DNA of 64,000 bases from Caballeronia sp. SEWSISQ10-4 2 (GTDB lineage Bacteria > Pseudomonadota > Gammaproteobacteria > Burkholderiales > Burkholderiaceae): NCBI RefSeq assembly GCF_030464885.1, contig NZ_JALPRJ010000002.1, positions 124,001 to 188,000 on the forward strand, read 5' to 3'. The notes below the pieces were generated by a model that did no database searches, had not been told where the DNA came from, and saw nothing but the letters and a program-made list of their open reading frames with translations. Of this stretch, positions 15,887 to 24,986 are shown one piece after another. A program made the position numbers and the translations under genes. Positions within the stretch are counted from its first letter, which is position 1, and each line of letters starts with the position of its first letter.

Positions 15887-18805
15887 TCAGTCGTCCGTTT
15901 GAGCAAGCTCCTGACCGTGGGGCCGCGTCGGATACGGTTTCTTCCCCTTGATGCCGGACCACAGCACCTTGTTGTATTTAGCGGGGGGCACCTGATCGGC
16001 CTCGTCGAAATTGAAGCCGACGGTGACTTTATCCCAGTAGGCGGCGTCGTGCCTGGGCTTGACGTCCGGGCCCTGTGCGAATCGCACGCTGCCGTCCGGC
16101 TGGCCTTGCGCTAGCAGTGTCGTCGTCTTCAGAATGGTAGAGGCGGTGGCGTCGTAGGTCCAGGCACCTGATGAGCGGGTGTCGAAGACGTCTGTCATAG
16201 GCCGCTGATAGGCGGTGTTCAGGTTGATGTGCTGCGTGCCGAGAATGTCCTCGATCGTCCGCAGCACATTGACCTGGCTGTAGCGCGTCTTGACCACCGC
16301 GCCCTGCTTGACGTACGGGCCGACGACATATGACGTCGCGCGATGCGAATCGACGTGGTCCGGGCCGTCCTGGCAGTCGTCTTCAGTGACGATGATCAGA
16401 GTGTTCGCCGCATAGGGGCTATGGGCCACGGCCTCGACGAGCCGGCCAACCGCCAGGTCGTCGTCGGCCTGCTGGGTTTCCGGCGTGTTGACGCCGGCCA
16501 GCGCGGTGCCGAAGCTGCCCGTGTGGTCATGGCTGAAGCGAACCGTCGACAGGCTGGGTAGATTGCCTTGGGCCACGAACTGGTCGAATTCGCGCTTCCA
16601 CTCGTTGTACCGCCAGAGGTCCGGGTAGTTCTGGTCGTAACCGCGGAAGTAGACGTCCGTGAGCGCCGCGAGCGTCGGTTCGAGCGGGGCCACCTGCACG
16701 ACCCCCGCGCCGAACGGATTCGATACTGGCGAACCTTGGGTGCCGATGCTGCCGATGTTGTTGACCAGAAAGCCGTAGTTGCGCACGGTGCCGCCCGCTG
16801 CGAGCACTGCATTGAAAATGTAGCCCTTCTGGATTCCAAACGGTGCGTCGGAGGACGCGTGATTGCCTACGCCCGCCAGCAGGTTGGCCGGGCCGCCAAC
16901 CAGCCCGCCGGACCCGCTGCTGTATGCGCCGTTGGTTGCGTGGTCGCGTTCCGTGACGGTTGCCAGATTGACCGGCACGTTGCGGTTCGAACCTTCGGAT
17001 TCGTAGGACAGGCCACGGTTCACGGCGGCGTAGTTCAGCTGCTGGGTGATCGTCTCGGTATTGGTCACGCGGCCCTGCAGCGCCCATGACCAGCCGTCCA
17101 TGCTGCCGTCGCCGGGATCCATGAAGTTGTCCAGCGTGACGAAGTTGCTCGCGATGCTGTGGAAGTTCGGCGTGATGTTCCGGCCGAACATTGCCAGACT
17201 CGGATCGGCGTTCGCACCGTTGCGCAGGTCACCGAGGATCTGGTCGAAGGTGCGGTTTTCCTTAACGATGTAAATGACGTGCTTGATCCGATTGCGCAAG
17301 AACTCCATCTTTCCCTCGTCGCGCTCGCCTGATTCGTCCGAGTAGAAGTTGTTCTGCGCGACGATCTCCGTCAGCCTAGGCAATTCATACGGTTTGGGCA
17401 CTGGGGCGCTGACCAGGGACGCGCGTTCGAGCTGGAACTGATACTCGTTCGATGCTCTCGCCGCAGCCGCGGCCGCCGTGTTGCCGCCAGGGTAGGTGAC
17501 GCTGGTGACGAGCGCCGTGTTGCCATACAGGTGGCCCGGGTTGGCGCCTGTGGTGCTCTTGCCATTCACGATATACATCCAGTTTCCGTCGGCGCTGAAG
17601 GTGATGTCATGCGGCTCGTAGGCCGCGGGAATCAGGCCCGTGACGGTGTTCGCATTCCGGCCGGACAGTGGGATCACGGCCACTGAGTTCGAGCCGGAAT
17701 TGACGGCATAAAGCATCCCGCCATCCTTGGAAACCGTCACCGCGAATGTGGCTGCGCCCGTGTACTTCGATCCGCGTAGCAGGTCCGCCGGAGCGCGCGC
17801 GTCGATCTTCGCGGTGACCATGTTGTTCGCGGTGTCAATGACCGCGACCTGGTCGGCATTGTCCTGCGCCACGTACAGCCTGGCTTGCGAGGCATCGAAC
17901 GTCATCCCGAGAGCATTGCCGTCGAGCTTGATGCGCTTGACCAGGCGGCCGGCGGTGGGCGAGGAGATGTCGACCACGACGACTTCGCGGTCACGATCGG
18001 AAGACACGTAGGCCGTGCCGTTGCCCTTTACGACCACCGCAAACGGAAAGGTTCCACCGGGGGCGCCGTCGGCGCCTTCATTGTTCGCCTGATAGGGACG
18101 CAGGTCGTGCTCATAGCGCACGGTGTGGGTAGCGGTGTCGATCACACTGATCGAATCGTTGTAGTTGTTCGCCACGACCAGCGTTTTGCCGTCAGCGGAT
18201 AGTCCCAGGCCACCGGCATTGGGTTGCACGTTCAGGCCCACGCCCTTTCCGGCATGGCCCAGGGCGATTTTTGCCGTCTGCGACCAGGTCGCGCCGCTCT
18301 TGTGGTACGCATACACGGCATCGTCGACGCCGCCCGCCGCGTAGAGCGTGCTGCTGTCTGGCGAGAAGACAAGGCCGACGTGGGCGTTGGCCTGTTGAAT
18401 CACTTGGGTCAGCACGGGCTTCGCCATGTTGGCGCCCGCCACGTTGTAAAGGAAAATGTACTGGGTCGAGTTTGCCTGATCGACTGTACCGTCGGGCGCG
18501 TAGAGCGAATTCTGGCCGGCGCAGAGGACCGCGAGCGTCGTGCCGTCCGGGCTGAGCTGTGAGCGTACCGCTTCGCCCGCGACGAAGTTCGGGTATGCGG
18601 CCAAGCCCGGGTTGAGCGGCCGCTGAACCGCACCGCTGAGGTACGTAGGCGTAACGTACTGGCCAGTCGCCAGCGGCATCCGTCCGTTGCGTTCCGTGGA
18701 TTCCCCGTCGTGCTCTGAATCGGCGCGCGCCCCCTGTGTGGCAAGCAGTACTGCCGATGCGACAACGCACAACTTGAACATGCGTTCGAACGAATGATTC
18801 TTCAT
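15887..18805 (-). CDS. Exported YncE-type beta-propeller / phosphoesterase fusion protein
   Basis: This is a 972-residue exported protein. A signal peptide covers about residues 1-28 (ending in TQGARADSE); a GAGGAG ribosome site precedes the ATG at 18805. Residues about 60-500 form a repeated beta-propeller of the YncE/lactonase kind (repeats with VVDIS, VIDTA and AVNSGSNSVAVIPL elements). Residues about 550-930 form a phosphoesterase/alkaline-phosphatase-superfamily domain with HVIYIVKENRTFDQILGDL and ITEDD-like VTEDDCQDGPDHVDSHR, matching PF04185-type phosphodiesterases. Substrate is unknown; a periplasmic or secreted phosphate-ester hydrolase is likely. A strong hairpin follows the stop. 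Confidence 0.9.
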   Translation of the reverse strand: MKNHSFERMFKLCVVASAVLLATQGARADSEHDGESTERNGRMPLATGQYVTPTYLSGAVQRPLNPGLAAYPNFVAGEAVRSQLSPDGTTLAVLCAGQNSLYAPDGTVDQANSTQYIFLYNVAGANMAKPVLTQVIQQANAHVGLVFSPDSSTLYAAGGVDDAVYAYHKSGATWSQTAKIALGHAGKGVGLNVQPNAGGLGLSADGKTLVVANNYNDSISVIDTATHTVRYEHDLRPYQANNEGADGAPGGTFPFAVVVKGNGTAYVSSDRDREVVVVDISSPTAGRLVKRIKLDGNALGMTFDASQARLYVAQDNADQVAVIDTANNMVTAKIDARAPADLLRGSKYTGAATFAVTVSKDGGMLYAVNSGSNSVAVIPLSGRNANTVTGLIPAAYEPHDITFSADGNWMYIVNGKSTTGANPGHLYGNTALVTSVTYPGGNTAAAAAARASNEYQFQLERASLVSAPVPKPYELPRLTEIVAQNNFYSDESGERDEGKMEFLRNRIKHVIYIVKENRTFDQILGDLRNGANADPSLAMFGRNITPNFHSIASNFVTLDNFMDPGDGSMDGWSWALQGRVTNTETITQQLNYAAVNRGLSYESEGSNRNVPVNLATVTERDHATNGAYSSGSGGLVGGPANLLAGVGNHASSDAPFGIQKGYIFNAVLAAGGTVRNYGFLVNNIGSIGTQGSPVSNPFGAGVVQVAPLEPTLAALTDVYFRGYDQNYPDLWRYNEWKREFDQFVAQGNLPSLSTVRFSHDHTGSFGTALAGVNTPETQQADDDLAVGRLVEAVAHSPYAANTLIIVTEDDCQDGPDHVDSHRATSYVVGPYVKQGAVVKTRYSQVNVLRTIEDILGTQHINLNTAYQRPMTDVFDTRSSGAWTYDATASTILKTTTLLAQGQPDGSVRFAQGPDVKPRHDAAYWDKVTVGFNFDEADQVPPAKYNKVLWSGIKGKKPYPTRPHGQELAQTDD

Positions 18806-19330
18806 GATTGCTCCTCGAAAAAGACCGGACTGTTTTTGGGGGGACGCGAGACGATGAACCGCACCGGCAACCGCCAGCGCGGCTCCATTACGGACCACAC
18901 CAACACGTAGCGTTGCTGTATTTCTTGCTCCTTTTGTTCGCTTCACGACGAGCTGCTTGGCAAAGACGACCGATACAGAGAGTGCGGAAATAGCAAGGCT
19001 TGGCGATCTGATGTGGTTGGCCTTTGTCTATCTCTTACCGGAAAATTACAAGGCGTATTACCGGAAGATAGCTACGGAATATGACGACGCCGGGACAAGG
19101 ATGTGTCCCGACGGTGGCTGCCTGATGGCTCCGATAAACCCCTTCGTACTATTTAGCGTTATTTCGACAGGAATCCAGCCGATGCTAAGTTATGGCTAAG
19201 TTATCTCTGCTATGTTGCAGGAGTCTTGGAGACTCGCTCTCGGTCGTTGTTCGTCGTGGCTTTAGCCGGATATTTCACGGAGCAGCGCTTCTTCAGAAGC
19301 GTTCAGCGTTGCTGCCCGCGACCATTGGTA
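18806..19330. other. Intergenic stretch upstream of the phosphoesterase gene
   Basis: This region should hold the promoter of the phosphoesterase gene. An 80-codon plus-strand frame at 18957-19199 has no recognisable domain and no ribosome-binding site and was not called. No repeat or RNA gene is evident. Confidence 0.4.
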
Positions 19331-19555
19331 AACGTGCAATCCCGACAGCGACTGGTCGAAATAGACCCGGCCACTGACCGCATCATCGCGCGCCAGGGTG
19401 ACGACACGCTGCTGGTGCTCGATATGCGCACGATGCGCGTCACGTCTTCCTACGACATCGGGCAAGATCCGAACGTCGTCGACTTCGACCCGCGACTGCA
19501 TCTGCTTTATGTCGCTGGCGAAGCCGGAATCGTCTCGATGTTCAAAGCCGATGCA
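19331..19555 (+). pseudogene. Remnant of a YncE-like beta-propeller gene
   Basis: The plus strand encodes NVQSRQRLVEIDPATDRIIAR directly followed by a DDTLLVLDMRTMRV strand and FDPRLHLLYVAGEAGIVSMF. These are two blades of a YncE-type beta-propeller that in intact members are separated by about another 30 residues, so an internal deletion is likely. No start codon with ribosome site precedes it and the frame after position 19555 is unrelated. It lies on the opposite strand from the intact YncE/phosphoesterase gene and is not an obvious copy of it. Confidence 0.6.
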
Positions 19556-19808
19556 TGTGTGGTGCTTCGAGGGAGTGTCGTCAAGGAAGGCACGGTTTCC
19601 GGGCCTTCCGAGCGCCGGAATAAACTGAAAACGATCGGCACAGGGGGACCGCCAGTTGTCAGTCGTCATCTCCATGGCGATAATGTTCCTCGCCTCTTTG
19701 CCAACCATTGTCGTGCCGCTCGCGATTCCAAGGCTGTAGACGAACGACCCTTTCGTAAGGAGCGCTACCCGTCTGCTAATGGGTCGTCCGGTAAAGGTCT
19801 CGATTGCG

Positions 19809-20063
19809 CTAAATGGTTTGCTGGCTCGGCGGATAGTCGTTTCTGTTCAAAGGAAGGATTCCGTCCTTCTGCGCTTGAACCAGTTCCGCGTAAACTTCAG
19901 CGCGCGTCTTGCCACCCATCCCCGAGGAGTAGGAGCCATCCAAAGCTCCCCCGTATGCAGCCGAGTTCGACTGCGCGTCAATCACCTGATACGCATGTTC
20001 TGCAAACGCTGGGCTAACCGTAGCAATGCCAAGGGCAGCGATAATGGAAGTCAACAATTTCAT
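19809..20063 (-). CDS. Small exported DUF4148 protein
   Basis: This is an 84-residue exported protein. The ATG at 20063 has a GGAGA 6 bases upstream. Residues 1-21 are a signal peptide (MKLLTSIIAALGIATVSPAFA). The mature part contains the DUF4148 pattern KTRAEVYAELVQAQKDGILP followed by NDYPPS. DUF4148 proteins are abundant in Burkholderiaceae and their role is unknown. It stands alone. Confidence 0.85.
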   Translation of the reverse strand: MKLLTSIIAALGIATVSPAFAEHAYQVIDAQSNSAAYGGALDGSYSSGMGGKTRAEVYAELVQAQKDGILPLNRNDYPPSQQTI

Positions 20064-20181
20064 TTCGTTCTCCAAGTGTCAATTCACTGGAGACAAATCT
20101 AGACGGGCGGCTCTGACGACTACATGGCCTCAACATGAAAATTGCGCAATGTTCTAAGGCGGCATTTTTCGATGAGACTCA
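20064..20181. other. Probable promoter region of the DUF4148 gene
   Basis: This gap of about 120 bp lies upstream of the minus-strand DUF4148 gene. It is less GC-rich than its surroundings around 20130-20170. No individual site could be fixed. Confidence 0.3.
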
Positions 20182-20333
20182 GTGACTAGCCTTTCACGTG
20201 GGGCCTGGATTATAGGTGGCCAGTCGTGCAGTAGCTTTGTCGCCCTCGCTTATGATGAGAAAGCGGCAACGGAAGCCAGGAAGGCAGTTGAGGAGTTTGT
20301 TACCGCTACGCTCAAACCGGCGCGCATGCCGTA
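20182..20333 (+). pseudogene. Possible C-terminal gene remnant
   Basis: A plus-strand frame of 50 codons ends in AYDEKAATEARKAVEEFVTA, an amphipathic helix of natural codon use, followed by a Lys-Pro tail and TAG. It looks like the C-terminal helix of a longer enzyme (alpha/beta hydrolases of the dienelactone-hydrolase type end this way), but the rest is absent. Low confidence. Confidence 0.25.
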
Positions 20334-20390
20334 GCTCGGTGCATAGCGGCCTTAATCCTCACGCGTCACCTGGCCATTAGGTGACGTTGC

Positions 20391-22118
20391 TTACGGAGGT
20401 GGCGCGGAGCCCGTGGCGCGAGCGACCACCGCTTGGGCGACTTTTTGACTTAGAGTGAGTCCGGTTAGCGTTGGGTTCACTGAACCTACGGTGACAAAGA
20501 GCGACTGGTCGGTGCAGAACGCATTATCGACATGATGAGAGCGCCCGTTCACGTCCGTAACGGAGCTCGTCGCATCGGCCCCCATCCATAGCGTGCCCGC
20601 CTCGTGATATGTCGTTCCAAGTGCATCACGCCCCTGACTCACAATCTCGAGGTCCGCTGCATTCCCATTGGCAAGATGGTTCGCAAGCGCCAGGATGGCA
20701 GTGTCCATTGCATTGGCAAGTGAGTCCTCGTCTCCAGTCGTTGCAAACTGAACATACGCGCGAGGCACGCCAAATTCATCCGATTCGAACGGACTCAGGT
20801 TAATCCACCGCCCCGAAGCGTTGGGCACCGGCGCGGTTCGGTCGCCATGCATCTGGGAGACGCCGCGGAAGGCAAACGATATCCAACCAGCTCGCTGACT
20901 CTTCAACAACATGTCGAGCTGGTCAATGTCGGGAACCATTGAAAACAGCAGGGCATCGGAATTAAAGCCAGCGTCTGCGGACGCGGTAATCTGAATATGA
21001 AACTTCCCTTGCGGCATCGAACCGCGAACTAGCACCGCCCCTGTTTGCACGAGAAGTGGTAGCACGTTGGCACTATCGAGCGCTGAGCGGCGCACGCGCA
21101 GATAGATATTGCTGCGCACATGGGAAATCAGATTGCGACCCATGCGCTCTTCGGCTGGGTTGTTACTGGTGGGAAACGACGCCAAGGCGAGGCGCGTGGA
21201 CTCAATCGTGCCAAGAGCGAGTATCACTGCGCAGTGTTGGGTGATTGGGAGAAACTTTTCCTTGCCGTTGACGGAAGCCTGAATGCCTGCGACGGACCCG
21301 TTCTGCGTGACGAGTCGCACGACATGTACATTCGGTACGACGAAGAGCCGCCGTTGTGCGTCGGCTTGGGTCGCGGCTTCGCGGACCGCATCGATGAGAA
21401 GTGTGACGCTGGAAAATTTGTCGAAGCCGAAGAGACCGGAGGCCGGCGACTGGCCCTGTACTGCGAGCGGGGGGTCCTGAACCGTGTCGAGGTTCGGCAC
21501 AGAATGCGACTGGATTACCTGACTGATGCGCGACTTTACAAGGCCATAAAGTGGACCTTGAATAAAGTCCGTTGTAACGTCGACGCCCGTCTGGGCCTCC
21601 AGCCGCGCGTAGTTCTGGTCAAGGTATGCAGCCACGGTAGGCGGCCAGTCTACGAGGTCATCCGCCAAAAGTCGGGGGCACCAGCCTCCCCAAAAAAGCG
21701 ACTTCCCGCCCACGCAATATGCCTGGCCGACACAGTCAACATTGCTTCGCCAGGGTATGCCCCAAACGAGTTCTCGCGCGACCCCCGGGTCGTTTGCGGG
21801 AAACAACGGGTTCGGTACGTTGATGCCAGCGCGAGGTAAATTCTGAACGTGAGTCGCAACGAGGAACGGTCCCGCGTCGAGTACCAGCACACGCAGGTTA
21901 TTGGCCGCGCCAAATCGATAAATCTTTTCCGCGCAGTAACCACCAAACATTCCTGCGCCAATTACGATAGCGTCGAACGGAGCGCCGCCGTTGTTGACGG
22001 CTTCATCCCAGGTGCTGCATACAAATCGGCCCAGCACGTCGAGCGACATGTCTGTGCGCTGGACATCAGGAGGCGGTTGAATCGCCTGACCAGAATCGAC
22101 GAGCTTGTTCAATGGCAT
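20391..22118 (-). CDS. GMC-family FAD-dependent oxidoreductase
   Basis: This is a 575-residue oxidoreductase. An N-terminal Rossmann FAD-binding motif, AIVIGAGMFGGYCAEK, starts near residue 50 and continues to a VLVLDAG strand; the C-terminal GMC domain contains NAFCTDQSLFVTVGSVNPTL, which positions the active-site region (a family His/Asn pair; here His is in the preceding GRSHHVDN). GMC enzymes oxidise alcohols or sugars. The ATG at 22118 is preferred because GGAGG lies about 8 bases upstream; a TTG at 22133 is possible. There is no signal peptide. It stands alone in an accessory region. Confidence 0.88.
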   Translation of the reverse strand: MPLNKLVDSGQAIQPPPDVQRTDMSLDVLGRFVCSTWDEAVNNGGAPFDAIVIGAGMFGGYCAEKIYRFGAANNLRVLVLDAGPFLVATHVQNLPRAGINVPNPLFPANDPGVARELVWGIPWRSNVDCVGQAYCVGGKSLFWGGWCPRLLADDLVDWPPTVAAYLDQNYARLEAQTGVDVTTDFIQGPLYGLVKSRISQVIQSHSVPNLDTVQDPPLAVQGQSPASGLFGFDKFSSVTLLIDAVREAATQADAQRRLFVVPNVHVVRLVTQNGSVAGIQASVNGKEKFLPITQHCAVILALGTIESTRLALASFPTSNNPAEERMGRNLISHVRSNIYLRVRRSALDSANVLPLLVQTGAVLVRGSMPQGKFHIQITASADAGFNSDALLFSMVPDIDQLDMLLKSQRAGWISFAFRGVSQMHGDRTAPVPNASGRWINLSPFESDEFGVPRAYVQFATTGDEDSLANAMDTAILALANHLANGNAADLEIVSQGRDALGTTYHEAGTLWMGADATSSVTDVNGRSHHVDNAFCTDQSLFVTVGSVNPTLTGLTLSQKVAQAVVARATGSAPPP

Positions 22119-23039
22119 GGAGAGGCCCTCCAAGTTGCGAACGATATGAGATGCATCTGACGAGTGTTCGGCGTTCGCGTCTCGGCACCCACCTCAACGC
22201 TGCCTGCCAAGTTCGATTCGACCTTGTTGCGCGCACTTCAGGACAAGCCGCGATATATTCATGATAGCGGTGGTTACCGGCAGCTTCCGTCGCCGGGCTT
22301 TCTCCCCGACCTGCATAGCACGTTTCGCAACGCGCGCGTCGGCCCGGCTCCGAACTAAGTCGCAGGGAAGCGTCTCCTCTGGACTAGGTATGGTGCGTCT
22401 TTGCGGTGAGTCATCGACGGCTCCCTTTTAACCCACTGCGGCCATGGATGGAGCATTCGCTCGAACCTGTCGTCCAGCCATTGACGTGTCCGCTGACTCG
22501 CCATGCCCGTAATGTGCGGCGGAAAGCGCACTGTCCGCGGGATGTGAATATCCGACCCAGTATAGGCGAAGGAGAAGCTTTACCCCAACGGCCAATCGAC
22601 ATGGAAGAATTCATCAATCGCTGGCGTGTGAAATAGCAGTCGACTTTGAAAACTCAGCCGTTCAGCCCTGCGCAGGCATTGCAGAAATGCCGCGCTGGCT
22701 CAGCGGCAGCGTTTCTCTAGAGTGCGCAGCGGTGGAAGAGCGCGCCCTCGACATCGATAGCCCGCCGCCGTTCACTTGGATGTTCAATACTCATCAGTTG
22801 TTGAGCCCGCGATAGGCGCTCAAATGACACACGAGCCCCTGTTTTGTTGAAAAATGGCTCGCTTCGGCTCCGGCAATACCCGTTCATCTTACTGAATTCA
22901 GTCGCACGCGAAGGGGCGGCGGACGCTACTTACGCGTCGAGACCTCGTCAGGGCACGGAGCCCGCGTGTTGTTCTTTTTTCGGTACGATGACGGCAACTG
23001 GTGCGTGTTTCCGCCTATGACCGGATACAAAGCACGTGC
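22119..23039. other. Gene-poor stretch between the GMC gene and the integrase remnant
   Basis: This roughly 920-bp region has no supported gene. Short frames exist on both strands (for example 22164-22358 and 22406-22636, plus) but match nothing I know and lack ribosome sites. With the adjacent integrase remnant it probably represents decayed element DNA. No transposase signature or direct repeat was seen. Confidence 0.4.
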
Positions 23040-23311
23040 GGCGGACAATGAGGTCAAAACGCGCTGCAGATGACGGAAAGCCCAACGCTCAAATTCTTCA
23101 TGCAAGATGGTGCGAGCCATCGCTCGAAACCGTGACCGGTGATTTCGGTTCGAGTGTCGTAACCGAGGCGTCTTAGAGCGGCGTTGATTGCCGCTTCACT
23201 CATAGGACGCAGCGCCGAGCGCGCACCTGGGAAAATCCCACGGCCGTCAGCAAGGCGGTACGCCTTCTCACGCGGAGCTGCGTTACGAACAGCAACGTCG
23301 GTCAAGGCCAT
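23040..23311 (-). pseudogene. Tyrosine integrase (P4 type) remnant with internal deletion
   Basis: The frame starts with the N-terminal signature of P4-type integrases (MALTDVAVRNAAPREKAYRL, then ADGRG) but jumps directly into the C-terminal catalytic domain (IFPGARSALRPMSEAAINAA, then LRRLGYDTRTEITGHGF). Intact enzymes have several hundred residues between these points. A one-base loss near 23125 then shifts the frame: the expected MARTILHEE is found in another frame. The remnant starts about 170 bp from the 3' end of a tRNA-Leu gene, the usual place and orientation for such integrases. Confidence 0.82.
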
Positions 23312-23414
23312 GGAGAATCTCCTAGGGGCATTTTGCGGGAGTGGTCACCGCTCTCGCAGAAATGCCCCCACATGCCCCCAGATGTCAATAGATGCCCCCG
23401 GACTCTCCGGGAAA

Positions 23415-23451
23415 CAAAAAACCCGCCAAGCCTCGAGCTATAGCGGGTTTA
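23415..23451 (-). terminator. Rho-independent terminator of tRNA-Leu
   Basis: On the minus strand an AAACCCGC / GCGGGTTT stem is followed by a T run (TTTTTTG), 33 bp past the tRNA CCA end. Confidence 0.75.
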
Positions 23452-23483
23452 TGGACTTCCTCGGAATTCTGCAGAACTGTCTG

Positions 23484-23568
23484 TGGTGCCCGGGGCCGGA
23501 ATCGAACCGGCACGCCTTGCGGCGGGGGATTTTGAGTCCCCTGCGTCTACCAATTTCACCACCCGGGC
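23484..23568 (-). tRNA. tRNA-Leu (anticodon CAA)
   Basis: The minus strand folds as a class II tRNA. The acceptor stem is GCCCGGG (23568-23562) paired with CCCGGGC, followed by an encoded ACCA (CCA at 23486-23484). The anticodon loop reads CTCAAAA with anticodon CAA (leucine, TTG codons). A long variable arm and a T loop GGTTCGATTCC are present. The 3' end faces an integrase remnant, so the gene probably served as an integration site. Confidence 0.95.
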
Positions 23569-23702
23569 AAACAGCATTTGAACGTGCCGACTGAGACGGA
23601 AAAAATCCGACGTCAACCGGCAAGTCAGCGATTATGCCGAAAATCGTTTCAGCGGGCAAGCCCTTGGAAGCTTGCAGCGGACAACCGCGGTCATTAGCTC
23701 AC

Positions 23703-24863
23703 TCACTGGCTCAAATACGTGAACTGGCCGTTCCTGATGATGCCCATCACGCTGGCCCGCTGATCGAGGCCGACGTGATCGGTGGCGCTGGTGTTTACTA
23801 CGCCGTTCGGTACAACCAGCTCATGCGCGTGCTCCAGTTCCGTTCGCAACGCCACGCGGAACGCCACCGTCCCCGGTTGCCCCGCCTTCAGCGCACGCCC
23901 GAGCGCATCCTGCAATCGCGGATAAACACCCGCTGCGTCGCCGGCAAACTGTGTCACCGTGCCCTTGCCATACTTGGCTTCGTACGCATCGACGAAAGCG
24001 AGCGCCGCCTTTTTCGACGGATGATCCGCCGGTAACGTCCGCGCAACCACGACCGGCTGAGTCGGGAACAGCGTGCCTTCCACGTCCTTGCCGCCGAGCT
24101 TGATGAACTCCGGCGTGGCAATCCCATGCGTCTGATAAATCGCGCCCTTGTAACCGCGTTCGACCAGCGTGCGCTGCGGCAACACGGTCGGCGTGCCCGC
24201 ACCGGCAATCAGCACCGCATCCGGCTTCGCGGCCATCAGTTTCAGGATCTGGCCGGTCACGCTGGCATCGGTGCGATTGAAACGCTCGCTCGCGACCACC
24301 TTGATGTGGCGCAACTCCGCGAACTTCGAAAACTCGTTGAACCAGCTATCGCCGTAACTATCCGCGAAACCGATGAAACCGACCGTCTTCACGTTCCGGT
24401 TGACCATGGTACGGGTCATGACGTCGGCCATTGCACGGTCGGTCTGGGCCATCTTGAACGCCCACACCTTTTTGCCTTCCTGCGGTTCGACAACCGATGC
24501 CGAGCCGATCAGCGTGATCATCGGCGTTTGATATTCGGCGACCGGATCGAGCGCCGCGAGCGCTGCCGGCGTGATGTTCGGGCCGACGATCACATCGACC
24601 TTGTCCTCTGTAATCAGCTTGCGGATATTGCGCACGGCGGCACCCGGATCGGAGCCATCGTCGAGAATGATGTAATCGGCCTGCTGGCCTGCGATGGTCT
24701 TCGGCCACATCAGCATGGCGTTCTTGCTCGTGATGCCGATAGCCGCGGCCGGACCCGTGCTCGACAAATCGATACCGACTTTCAGTTGCGCGCTGGCCGC
24801 CGCGCTGAAAAGCGCGAGCGCGCTTACCATCAGCGCCGGGCGCATGAACTTCGACAACTTCAT
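23703..24863 (-). CDS. ABC transporter substrate-binding protein (LivK-type)
   Basis: This 386-residue periplasmic protein has a signal peptide (about residues 1-25, ending in SAAASAQ) and the two-lobe Peripla_BP_6 fold typical of branched-chain amino-acid or amide binding proteins (KVGIDLSSTGPAAAIG near the N-terminus, then VDVIVGPNITPAALA). No permease or ATPase gene is adjacent, so it is an orphan binding protein in this window. It lies on the minus strand downstream of the CysB-type regulator, about 120 bp away, without evidence of a sulfur substrate. Confidence 0.88.
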   Translation of the reverse strand: MKLSKFMRPALMVSALALFSAAASAQLKVGIDLSSTGPAAAIGITSKNAMLMWPKTIAGQQADYIILDDGSDPGAAVRNIRKLITEDKVDVIVGPNITPAALAALDPVAEYQTPMITLIGSASVVEPQEGKKVWAFKMAQTDRAMADVMTRTMVNRNVKTVGFIGFADSYGDSWFNEFSKFAELRHIKVVASERFNRTDASVTGQILKLMAAKPDAVLIAGAGTPTVLPQRTLVERGYKGAIYQTHGIATPEFIKLGGKDVEGTLFPTQPVVVARTLPADHPSKKAALAFVDAYEAKYGKGTVTQFAGDAAGVYPRLQDALGRALKAGQPGTVAFRVALRTELEHAHELVVPNGVVNTSATDHVGLDQRASVMGIIRNGQFTYLSQ

Positions 24864-24986
24864 TGGATGGTCTCCGCGAAGAGGTGTGGTTTAAAAATGC
24901 TGAAGTGTGATGCTGACAAAAAAACGCGTGGCGTCTGATCCGGCAAAGCGCGCGCATTCCCCGCGCTTTTGCCGGAATCCACCGAA

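Noticed and set aside
15603..15962. 119-codon minus-strand frame after the phosphoesterase gene
   Set aside because: Low-complexity, Ser/Arg/Gly-rich, overlaps the end of the phosphoesterase gene in another frame and includes the GC-rich hairpin.
18957..19199. 80-codon plus-strand frame upstream of the YncE remnant
   Set aside because: No ribosome site, no domain, and it lies in a stretch of atypical base composition; not supportable as a gene.
22119..23039. Insertion sequence or second att site near the integrase remnant
   Set aside because: I looked for transposase motifs, terminal inverted repeats and a copy of the tRNA 3' end by eye and found none; only a computed repeat search could settle it.
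23703..24863. LivK-type gene as part of a sulfate or sulfonate ABC transporter
   Set aside because: The protein belongs to the branched-chain amino-acid/amide binding group and no sulfate-transport genes are adjacent.
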